From assembly GCF_018614775.1 (NCBI RefSeq), contig NZ_JAGGOF010000090.1, positions 31,734 through 95,733 on the forward strand: 64,000 bases of DNA, in the 5' to 3' direction. The notes below the pieces were generated by a model. It saw only the letters and a list, made by a program, of their open reading frames with translations. It was not told the DNA's origin and made no database searches. A program made the position numbers and the translations under genes. Every line of letters begins with the position of its first letter. Within the stretch, counting starts at the first letter, position 1. Positions 1 through 6,687 of the stretch are shown here, in pieces. This DNA comes from Pseudomonas fluorescens. Its GTDB lineage: Bacteria > Pseudomonadota > Gammaproteobacteria > Pseudomonadales > Pseudomonadaceae.

Positions 1-297
1 GACCAGCGACTGGTCACTTTCTGCGAGGCGCTGCGAGAAAAAGACCTGGCCCGCCGCGTCGATCTGGTGCGGGTCGACGGCGTGGTGCTCGAACGGATCG
101 ACCGGTTGCTGCTCCACCTGTTCGAGCATCAGATCCATCACCGCGGGCAGGTGCACGCGATGCTCAGTGGCACCGCCATCGCACCGCCCCAACTCGACGA
201 ATTTTTCCTCGACTGCGACCGCGTGTTTCGCCAGGAAGAAGAGCAACGGCTGCAACTCGACGAAAGACGCGTCTGGCGGGACTATCGGCCTGACTGA
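1..297 (+). CDS. DinB-family protein, C-terminal part (partial)
   Basis: The reading frame is open from the first base and ends at TGA 295-297, giving about 98 residues of a protein whose start lies outside the window. The stretch FEHQIHHRGQVHAML is typical of the last helix of DinB/YfiT four-helix-bundle proteins, where histidines (HQxxHRGQ) supply metal ligands. DinB relatives are usually about 160-175 residues, so roughly the last 60 percent is present. Substrate cannot be told: the family includes thiol-dependent transferases and many uncharacterised metal-binding proteins. The C-terminus is rich in charged residues. Confidence 0.8.
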   Translation, partial: DQRLVTFCEALREKDLARRVDLVRVDGVVLERIDRLLLHLFEHQIHHRGQVHAMLSGTAIAPPQLDEFFLDCDRVFRQEEEQRLQLDERRVWRDYRPD

Positions 298-314
298 ACC
301 GGCCTGCAGCGCAG

Positions 315-644
315 TCACTTCTGCGCAAGCTCGTGGCGCACGCACTGCTCGTAATAGGTCTGCTTGACCGCAGCAGGCTTGAGGCGCGAGGCGCTGTTGT
401 AGGTCTGCTCGGTAATGCCCAGGGCGGTCATGCGCATCCAGGGCCGGGAAAACTTGCGCACTTGCAGTTTCTTGCGAGCGCCGTAGAGGCTGATCCCGGA
501 CAGCTTCGAGGCCTGGGCCCCCGCCGCAATGTCCGAACCCCAGCGGCACACCGACTGCTGGTTCTGCGTCAGCGCCCTGGCCTGGACCTCAAGCGAGACG
601 GCGGCCAGGAGAAGCGTCGTTACCACCCACATAGAAACGCGCAT
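315..644 (-). CDS. small secreted or periplasmic protein of unknown function
   Basis: About 109 residues starting at MRVSMWVV. The first 22 residues form a classic signal peptide (Arg, a hydrophobic stretch VVTTLLLAAVSLEV, then AxA-like QARA). The mature part is basic and has two cysteines, one in QSVCRWG and one in YEQCVRHE near the end, which could pair in the periplasm. An upstream extension to 701 is possible but has no extra conserved-looking sequence and would bury the signal peptide. It lies downstream of dipZ on the same strand. No family was recognised, although the layout resembles small conserved Pseudomonas secreted proteins. Confidence 0.6.
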   Translation of the reverse strand: MRVSMWVVTTLLLAAVSLEVQARALTQNQQSVCRWGSDIAAGAQASKLSGISLYGARKKLQVRKFSRPWMRMTALGITEQTYNSASRLKPAAVKQTYYEQCVRHELAQK

Positions 645-697
645 AGATTTGTCGCTCAACATTCTGAAATAAAAGAAGTTTGACGACGTTTCCATAA

Positions 698-721
698 GCA
701 AGGGGCCAGCACCCCCCTTGC
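698..721 (-). terminator. hairpin after dipZ, possible terminator
   Basis: GCAAGGGG at 698-705 pairs with CCCCTTGC at 714-721 around an eight-base loop, immediately beyond the dipZ stop codon. On the minus strand the downstream T-run is weak, so this may be an inefficient terminator allowing read-through to the small secreted protein. Confidence 0.4.
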
Positions 722-731
722 CACAGGAGGG

Positions 732-1943
732 TTACTGGCCGGCCTTGGCTTCTTGCAACAACTGCTGGATCACCTGCTCCTGTTCCCCATAGCGCCCTTC
801 GCCGAAGTGGCTGTAACGCACCTGCCCCTTGGCATCGATGAAGTAATGGGCAGGCCAGTACTGGTTGTCGAAGGCGCGCCAGATCGCATAGCGGTTGTCG
901 ATGGCCACCGGGTAACGGATGTCCAGCTTGCGCACCTGCTCACGCACGTTGTCGATGAGCTTCTCGTAGCCGTATTCCGGCGTATGGACGCCGATCACCA
1001 CCAGCCCATCCTTCTCGTATTTTTTCGCCCAGCCGTTCACATAGGGCAACGTGTGCTGGCAGTTGATGCAGTCGTAGGTCCAGAAATCCACCAGCACGAC
1101 CTTGCCACGCAGGGACTCGGCACTCAGCGCTGGCGAGTTCAGCCATTGCACCGCGCCGTCCAGCGACGGCATGGCGCCCTTGGCTTCGAGGTCCGGCATG
1201 GGGTTGGCGCTGGCCTTGCTGACCAGGTAATCGATCGCCTTGGGCACCTGGTCCAGCAGGCTGTGCTCCAGGCTCGCCGCCCCTTGGGACGAGGTGCCCG
1301 CCAATAACCGATCATCAGCGCCGGTGCCGATTGCCACGGCAGCCAGCAACACCACCACGCCAGTGCCGCGGCGCAGCCAGGCCGTTACCGGCAACGACAG
1401 TTTCAGGCGAGCCACCAGGCCCCGTCCGGCGAAGATCAAGGTACCCAGCGACAAGGCGCTGCCCAGGCCGTAGGCAAGCAGCAACAGGCTGGTTCCGGCG
1501 CTGGCGCCTTGCAGCATGGCCCCGGTCAGGATCACGCCCAGGATCGGTCCGGCACACGGTGCCCAGAGCAACCCGGTGGCGACGCCGATCAGCACCGATG
1601 CCAGCGGCCCGCCGGTGTGTCCTGCACCGGCATCCACCCGATTGCCCAGGCTGACCAGGGGCCGCGCCAGCCAGGAGCCGACCCGACTGAAGATCAGCGA
1701 CAGGGCGAACAGCACCATCACCCCCAGGGCGACTTGCCGGCCGACGCTGCTGGCGCGCAGCACCCACTCGCTGCTGACCACCGCCAGGCTCGACACCAAG
1801 GCGAACGTCAACACCATGCCGCCGAGGGTCAGCAGCATCGAGCCCGGCGCCCGATTGGCCCGGGCGAACAGAAACGGTACCACCGGGAGAATACAAGGGC
1901 TGAGGATCGTCAGGACCCCGCCGAGAAAAGCGATCAGAAACAT
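732..1943 (-). CDS. dipZ: DipZ-like fusion of CcdA electron transporter and TlpA-type thioredoxin
   Basis: 403 residues. Residues 1-205 form a multi-helix membrane domain of the CcdA/DsbD-beta kind with the redox cysteines in SPCILP (C17) and APCAGP (C130). CcdA carries electrons from cytoplasmic thioredoxin across the inner membrane. Residues 250-403 form a periplasmic thioredoxin-like domain with a C-I-N-C active site (C292, C295) in the context WTYDCINCQHTLPY. The fusion should pass reducing power to periplasmic thiols, for example for apocytochrome c maturation or peroxide/methionine sulfoxide repair. It is shorter than mycobacterial DipZ, which has an additional C-terminal domain. The start follows GAGG seven bases upstream. 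The gene is followed by a weak hairpin and a small secreted protein. Confidence 0.88.
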   Translation of the reverse strand: MFLIAFLGGVLTILSPCILPVVPFLFARANRAPGSMLLTLGGMVLTFALVSSLAVVSSEWVLRASSVGRQVALGVMVLFALSLIFSRVGSWLARPLVSLGNRVDAGAGHTGGPLASVLIGVATGLLWAPCAGPILGVILTGAMLQGASAGTSLLLLAYGLGSALSLGTLIFAGRGLVARLKLSLPVTAWLRRGTGVVVLLAAVAIGTGADDRLLAGTSSQGAASLEHSLLDQVPKAIDYLVSKASANPMPDLEAKGAMPSLDGAVQWLNSPALSAESLRGKVVLVDFWTYDCINCQHTLPYVNGWAKKYEKDGLVVIGVHTPEYGYEKLIDNVREQVRKLDIRYPVAIDNRYAIWRAFDNQYWPAHYFIDAKGQVRYSHFGEGRYGEQEQVIQQLLQEAKAGQ

Positions 1944-1993
1944 GGCATCACCTCAATAAAGAATCAACAGCAACGCAGGCAGGAGCTGCCGCC

Positions 1994-2083
1994 CTGTGGG
2001 AGCAAAGCTTGCTCGCGATGAGCGATGGAGCAGTCACTGCTGGACCGCGGCGCCTGTTTCGCGAGCAGGCTTTGCTCCCACAG
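1994..2083. repeat. REP pair (inverted), AAAGCTTGCTC subtype
   Basis: CTGTGGGAGCAAAGCTTGCT begins at 1994, and its inverted partner ending GCTTTGCTCCCACAG closes at 2083. This is a BIME-like pair of Pseudomonas REP sequences in the gap between dipZ and the DUF2790 gene. Confidence 0.85.
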
Positions 2084-2100
2084 GCCGCGCGCTCATGGGC

Positions 2101-2364
2101 TCAGTTACCGTCATTGCAGTTGTCAGCCAACTTGCGATAGTCCAGCGCCTGATGGTGGCCTGCGGAGTCCAGGTAGGTCATGTGGGCGTTGACCACGCCG
2201 CAGGCCGGCGCGGCGTCTTCGGAAAGGGACAGCACCTTCTGGATGTCCAGGTGGGTGCCGTAGGTGTAGGTGTGCGCCTGGACGTTGCTTTCGGCCCGCG
2301 CCGACAGGGAGCAGAGGTTCAGTGCGGCGAAGAGGCAAGCGGCGTAGATGGCTCTGGTGTTCAT
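2101..2364 (-). CDS. DUF2790-family small secreted protein
   Basis: 87 residues with an N-terminal signal peptide (MNTRAIYAACLFAALNLC, cleavage near SARA-ES). The mature protein contains the pattern YTYGTHLDIQKV, then CGVV-A-MTYLDSAG and LDYRKLADNC, which I recognise as the Pseudomonas-specific DUF2790 family of small periplasmic proteins. Some members respond to metals or oxidative stress, but no molecular role is established. Two cysteines in the mature chain could form a disulfide. It is transcribed away from the two-component pair starting at 2594, with about 230 bases between the two starts, so the two units may share a control region. Confidence 0.82.
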   Translation of the reverse strand: MNTRAIYAACLFAALNLCSLSARAESNVQAHTYTYGTHLDIQKVLSLSEDAAPACGVVNAHMTYLDSAGHHQALDYRKLADNCNDGN

Positions 2365-2593
2365 GGCGGTACCCTCGATTCATTCAATGGATGTTTCTGT
2401 CTTGGCCGGTGGGGTGGCCTCGATGAACGCCATTGAATGCCGCTGAGGTGTCGCGTCTGTATCGGGCCAACGGGCTTTTTGCATCCCTGTGTATCCGCCA
2501 CGCGCCAGATACACTGCAATACAAACCGCCGCGGGCCGGGCCGGCTGGCGCCTGTAGACTGAGCACACCGAAACGCCAAGGGGACTGGACACC

Positions 2594-3334
2594 ATGGATC
2601 ATGTCGATCACGTGTTGATAGTGGATGATGATCGCGAGATCAGGGAGCTGGTGGGCAACTACCTGAAAAAGAACGGCCTGCGCACCACCGTCGTCGCCGA
2701 CGGCCGGCAGATGCGGGCGTTCCTGGAAACCACCCCGGTGGACCTGATCGTGCTCGACATCATGATGCCGGGTGACGACGGCCTGGTGCTGTGTCGGGAA
2801 TTGCGCGCTGGCAAACACAAGGCCACGCCCGTGCTGATGCTCACCGCCCGCAGCGACGAAACCGACCGCATCATCGGCCTGGAAATGGGCGCCGACGATT
2901 ACCTGGTCAAGCCTTTCGCCGCCCGTGAGCTGCTGGCACGCATCAACGCCGTGCTGCGGCGCACCCGCATGCTGCCGCCCAACCTGGTGGTCACCGAAAG
3001 CGGCCGCCTGTTGGCATTTGGCCGCTGGCGCCTGGACACCACCGCCCGCCACTTGCTCGACAGCGACGGCACCCTGGTGGCCCTGAGCGGCGCCGAGTAT
3101 CGCTTGTTGCGGGTGTTTCTCGACCATCCGCAGCGAGTCCTGAACCGCGACCAGTTGCTCAACCTGACCCAGGGCCGGGACGCCGACCTGTTCGACCGTT
3201 CCATCGACCTGCTGGTCAGCCGCCTGCGCCAGCGCCTGCTGGATGACGCCCGGGAACCGGCCTACATCAAGACCGTGCGCAGCGAAGGCTATGTTTTCTC
3301 GTTGCCGGTGGAGATCCTGGAGGCGTCGGTATGA
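2594..3334 (+). CDS. OmpR/PhoB-family response regulator
   Basis: 246 residues. Residues 5-125 are a receiver domain with acidic pocket DDD at 11-13, phospho-acceptor D55 in LIVLDIMMPG, and conserved Lys in LVKPFAA. Residues 145-240 are a winged-helix DNA-binding domain (LSGAEYRLLRVFLDHP, RVLNRDQLL, RSIDLLVSRLRQRL, IKTVRSEGYVF). It should bind direct repeats at its targets when phosphorylated by the overlapping histidine kinase. The start ATG at 2594 is preceded by AAGGGG about ten bases upstream. The stop overlaps the kinase start in ATGA, indicating translational coupling. The stimulus cannot be deduced from sequence; nearby targets could include the divergent DUF2790 gene or the TPP enzyme downstream. 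Confidence 0.92.
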   Translation: MDHVDHVLIVDDDREIRELVGNYLKKNGLRTTVVADGRQMRAFLETTPVDLIVLDIMMPGDDGLVLCRELRAGKHKATPVLMLTARSDETDRIIGLEMGADDYLVKPFAARELLARINAVLRRTRMLPPNLVVTESGRLLAFGRWRLDTTARHLLDSDGTLVALSGAEYRLLRVFLDHPQRVLNRDQLLNLTQGRDADLFDRSIDLLVSRLRQRLLDDAREPAYIKTVRSEGYVFSLPVEILEASV

Positions 3335-4644
3335 ATATGCCGCTGCGTTGGCCACGCACCCTCGCGTCGAGGCTGTCGCTGATTTTCCTGATCGGCCTGG
3401 TCCTGGCCCAGGGCCTGTCCTTCGGAGCCCAGTACTACGAGCGCTACCAGACCGCCAAGTCCACCATGCTCGACAACCTGGAAACCGATGTCGCCACCTC
3501 CGTCGCCATTCTCGACCGCCTGCCCGCCGCCGAACGCGCTGCCTGGCTGCCAACACTTGCCCGGCGCAACTATGCCTACCGACTGGAGCAAGGCCAGCCT
3601 GGCCAACCGATGGACCAGGGCGACACGCCGATCTCGGTGAGTTCCATCCAGCAGGCCATCGGCCAGGCCTATGCCCTGACCTTCACCAACCTTCCCGGGC
3701 CGCAGAAGCACTATCAGGCGCACTTGCGCCTGGGCGACGGCAGCCCGCTGACCATCGACGTACGCCCGGCGATGATGCCGCTGTCGCCCTGGCTGCCGGT
3801 GGTGTTGCTCGGGCAACTGGCCCTGCTGATCGGCTGCACCTGGCTGGCCGTGCGCATTGCCGTGGGTCCGCTCACCCGGCTGGCCCAGGCGGTGGAAAGC
3901 CTGGATCCGAACGCCCACGGTGTGCGCCTGGACGAAAAGGGCCCGACCGAAGTGGTGCACGCCGCCAAGGCCTTCAACGCCATGCAGGACCGCATCGCCG
4001 CCTACCTCAAGGAACGCATGCAACTGCTGGCGGCGATTTCCCATGATTTGCAGACGCCCATCACGCGCATGAAGTTGCGGGCCGAGTTCATGGACGACGG
4101 CATTGAAAAGGACAAACTCTGGAGTGACTTGAGCGAAATGGAACACCTGGTGCGCGAAGGCGTGGCCTACGCCCGCAGCATCCACGGCGCCACCGAGGCC
4201 AGCTGTCGCATCAACCTCGATGCGTTTCTCGACAGCCTGGTGTTCGACTACCAGGACACCGGCAACGACGTGCACTTGACCGGAAAAAACGCCGCCGTCA
4301 TCGACACCCGCCCCCATGCCTTGCGCCGGGTGCTGGTCAACCTGGTGGACAACGCCCTGAAGTTCGGCGGCGCGGCCCAGCTCCAGGTGCAAACCGCTGA
4401 TCACGGACAGCTGTCGATCCAGGTCCTGGACCGCGGCCCCGGCATCGATGAACACGAACTGGCCGAAGTGCTCAAGCCCTTCTACCGAGTGGAAAGCTCG
4501 CGTAACCGGGAAACCGGCGGCACGGGGCTGGGCCTCGCCATCGCCCAGCAACTGGCCATTGCCATGGGCGGCTCACTGACCCTGAGCAATCGCGACGGCG
4601 GCGGGTTGTGTGCCGAGTTGCGACTGGGCATGACACCCTCTTAA
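3331..4644 (+). CDS. sensor histidine kinase paired with the OmpR-type regulator
   Basis: 437 residues. Helix 1 (about residues 14-34) anchors the N-terminus and a second membrane helix (VVLLGQLALLIGCTWLAVRI, about 155-175) follows a roughly 120-residue periplasmic region. A HAMP domain follows, then the dimerisation/phosphotransfer helix with His in AAISHDLQTPITRMK (about residue 238). The ATPase domain shows the N box (LVNLVDNALKFG), G1 (VLDRGPGID), F (PFYRVESSR) and G2 (GGTGLGLAIAQQLA). All residues needed for autophosphorylation are present. It overlaps the regulator gene by four bases. A dissimilar periplasmic domain gives no hint of ligand. Confidence 0.92.
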   Translation: MNMPLRWPRTLASRLSLIFLIGLVLAQGLSFGAQYYERYQTAKSTMLDNLETDVATSVAILDRLPAAERAAWLPTLARRNYAYRLEQGQPGQPMDQGDTPISVSSIQQAIGQAYALTFTNLPGPQKHYQAHLRLGDGSPLTIDVRPAMMPLSPWLPVVLLGQLALLIGCTWLAVRIAVGPLTRLAQAVESLDPNAHGVRLDEKGPTEVVHAAKAFNAMQDRIAAYLKERMQLLAAISHDLQTPITRMKLRAEFMDDGIEKDKLWSDLSEMEHLVREGVAYARSIHGATEASCRINLDAFLDSLVFDYQDTGNDVHLTGKNAAVIDTRPHALRRVLVNLVDNALKFGGAAQLQVQTADHGQLSIQVLDRGPGIDEHELAEVLKPFYRVESSRNRETGGTGLGLAIAQQLAIAMGGSLTLSNRDGGGLCAELRLGMTPS

Positions 4645-4780
4645 CAAATCAACCCCGCTCCCACAGGGGGTTTCGCGCTGCCCCTGGAAAAAATCGAAAC
4701 CTTGAACGGCCTGCGCCGGTCCAGTCCTGTATGACCGTCAACGCTGCGCACCTGCCGCAGCCTGAAAACGAGGGACAGAC

Positions 4781-6580
4781 ATGAGCATGACCGTCGGTGA
4801 TTTTCTGGTGGAACGCCTTTATGAATGGGGGGTTCGGCGTATCTATGGCTATCCTGGCGATGGCATCAACGGTGTCTTTGGCGCCCTGAACCGCGCCAAG
4901 GGGAAAATCCGCTTCATCCAGGCCCGCCATGAAGAAATGGCCGCTTTCATGGCCTGTGCCCATGCCAAGTTCACGGGGGAACTGGGGGTCTGCATCGCCA
5001 CCTCGGGGCCGGGTGCTTCGCACCTGATCACCGGCCTCTACGACGCCCGGATGGACCACATGCCGGTGCTCGCCATCAGCGGCCAGCAGGCCAGCACGGC
5101 CCTGGGCGGGCACTATCAGCAGGAACTGGACCTGGTCAGCCTGTTCAAGGACGTCGCCGGGGCGTTTGTGCAGCAGGCCAGCGCGCCTTCTCAGGTGCGC
5201 CATCTGCTTGACCGGGCCGTTCGCACGGCGGTGGGCGAACGCCGGGTCACGGCGCTGATCCTGCCGAACGACCTCCAGGAGATGGAATACACCGAGCCAC
5301 CGCGCAAGCACGGCACGGTGCATTCCGGCGTCGGCTACCGCAAACCCAAGGTCGTGCCCTACGAAGAGGACCTGCGCCGGGCCGCCGACGTCCTCAATGC
5401 CGGCAAGAAGGTCGCGATCCTGGTGGGGGCCGGTGCACTGCAGGCCACCGACGAAGTGATCGCCATCGCCGACAGGCTCGGCGCCGGGGTGGCCAAGGCC
5501 TTGCTCGGCAAGGCCGCCGTGCCGGACGACCTGCCTTGGGTTACCGGTTCCATCGGCCTGCTCGGCACCGAACCCAGCGACAACCTGATGGCCGGCTGTG
5601 ACACGCTGCTGATGATCGGCTCCGGCTTCCCCTACGCCGAATTCCTGCCGCCCGAAGGCCAGGCCCGGGGCGTGCAGATCGACATCCAGCCGGACATGCT
5701 CAGCCTGCGCTACCCCATGGAAGTCAGCTTGCACGGCGACAGCGCCGACACCCTGCGCGCCCTGCTACCGTTGCTCGAAGAAAAAACCGATCGCGCCTGG
5801 CGCAAGAAGGTCGAGCACTGGCGCGAGCGCTGGGACAAGACCCTGGAGAAGCGCGCCCTGGTCTCAGCCAAACCGATCAACCCGCAGCGCGTGACGTACG
5901 AACTGTCGCCACGGCTGCCGGACCGCGCCATCATCACCTGCGATTCCGGGTCCTGTGCCAACTGGTTCGCCCGGGATATCCAGATCCGGCGCGGCATGAT
6001 GTGCTCGCTGTCCGGCGGCCTGGCGTCCATGGGCGCTGCCGTTCCTTATGCCATTGCGGCGAAATTCTGCCACCCGGACCGGCCGGTGGTCGCCCTGGTA
6101 GGCGATGGCGCCATGCAGATGAACAACATGGCCGAACTGATCACTGTCGCCAAGTACTGGCGCACCTGGGCCAACGGTACCTGGATCTGCGCAGTGTTCA
6201 ACAACCGCGACCTGAACCAGGTGACCTGGGAGCAACGGGTGATGGAGGGTGATCCGAAATTCGAGGCGTCCCAGGACATTCCCGACGTGCCCTACCACCT
6301 GTTCGCCGAATCCATTGGCCTGAAGGGCATCCTGGTGCTGCATGAGGACGATGTGGCGACGGCCTGGGAACAAGCGCTGGCGGCGGACCGCCCGGTGCTG
6401 ATCGAATTTCGCACCGACCCCGACGTACCACCGCTGCCGCCCCATATCAAACTGGAACAGGCGAAGAAATTTGCCTCGACCCTGCTCCAGGGCGACCCGA
6501 ACGAACGCGGCATCGTGGTCGCGGCCGCCAAGCAGGTGCTGAGCGGCCTGCTGCCGGGCCATTCCAGGGACAAGGACTGA
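4781..6580 (+). CDS. thiamine-diphosphate enzyme, PoxB/acetolactate-synthase type
   Basis: 599 residues with the three-domain layout of pyruvate oxidase and acetolactate synthase. The N-terminal Pyr domain has YGYPGDGING and the cofactor-activating Glu in QARHEEMAAF (E51 or E52). The middle domain binds FAD/nucleotide in PoxB-like members (VGAGALQATDEV). The C-terminal PP domain has the thiamine diphosphate motif GDGAMQMNNMAE...FNNRDLN. Closest by eye to pyruvate dehydrogenase (quinone)-like proteins, which oxidatively decarboxylate pyruvate to acetate, but substrate residues were not checked and other 2-oxo acids are possible. The C-terminal membrane-binding helix of E. coli PoxB is not obvious. 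SD GAGG lies seven bases before ATG. It stands alone between the two-component pair and a hairpin at 6611. Confidence 0.85.
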   Translation: MSMTVGDFLVERLYEWGVRRIYGYPGDGINGVFGALNRAKGKIRFIQARHEEMAAFMACAHAKFTGELGVCIATSGPGASHLITGLYDARMDHMPVLAISGQQASTALGGHYQQELDLVSLFKDVAGAFVQQASAPSQVRHLLDRAVRTAVGERRVTALILPNDLQEMEYTEPPRKHGTVHSGVGYRKPKVVPYEEDLRRAADVLNAGKKVAILVGAGALQATDEVIAIADRLGAGVAKALLGKAAVPDDLPWVTGSIGLLGTEPSDNLMAGCDTLLMIGSGFPYAEFLPPEGQARGVQIDIQPDMLSLRYPMEVSLHGDSADTLRALLPLLEEKTDRAWRKKVEHWRERWDKTLEKRALVSAKPINPQRVTYELSPRLPDRAIITCDSGSCANWFARDIQIRRGMMCSLSGGLASMGAAVPYAIAAKFCHPDRPVVALVGDGAMQMNNMAELITVAKYWRTWANGTWICAVFNNRDLNQVTWEQRVMEGDPKFEASQDIPDVPYHLFAESIGLKGILVLHEDDVATAWEQALAADRPVLIEFRTDPDVPPLPPHIKLEQAKKFASTLLQGDPNERGIVVAAAKQVLSGLLPGHSRDKD

Positions 6581-6610
6581 AGGCACGTCTGCTGGCCCCT
6601 TCGCTGCAAC

Positions 6611-6649
6611 CCCGACAGCCGACACGCGCGCGCCGTGTCGGCCGTCGGG
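6611..6649 (+). terminator. long GC-rich interrupted hairpin after the TPP enzyme
   Basis: CCCGAC (6611-6616) pairs with GTCGGG (6644-6649), and CCGACACG (6619-6626) pairs with CGTGTCGG (6634-6641), with a two-base internal bulge on each side. It lacks a T-run, so it may act as an mRNA 3' stabiliser or Rho-assisted terminator. Its left arm (6611-6625) is repeated with one change at 6667-6681, just before the next gene. Confidence 0.55.
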
Positions 6650-6687
6650 ACCATTAAGTTAATTGACCCGACAGCCGATACAGAGAC

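Noticed and set aside
4655..4672. CCGCTCCCACAGGGGG resembling a REP end
   Set aside because: Only the outer tip of a REP element is present with no GCTCGCGA core, so it was not annotated as a repeat. The similar CCTGTGGCGAGGGAGC near 54018 was left out for the same reason.
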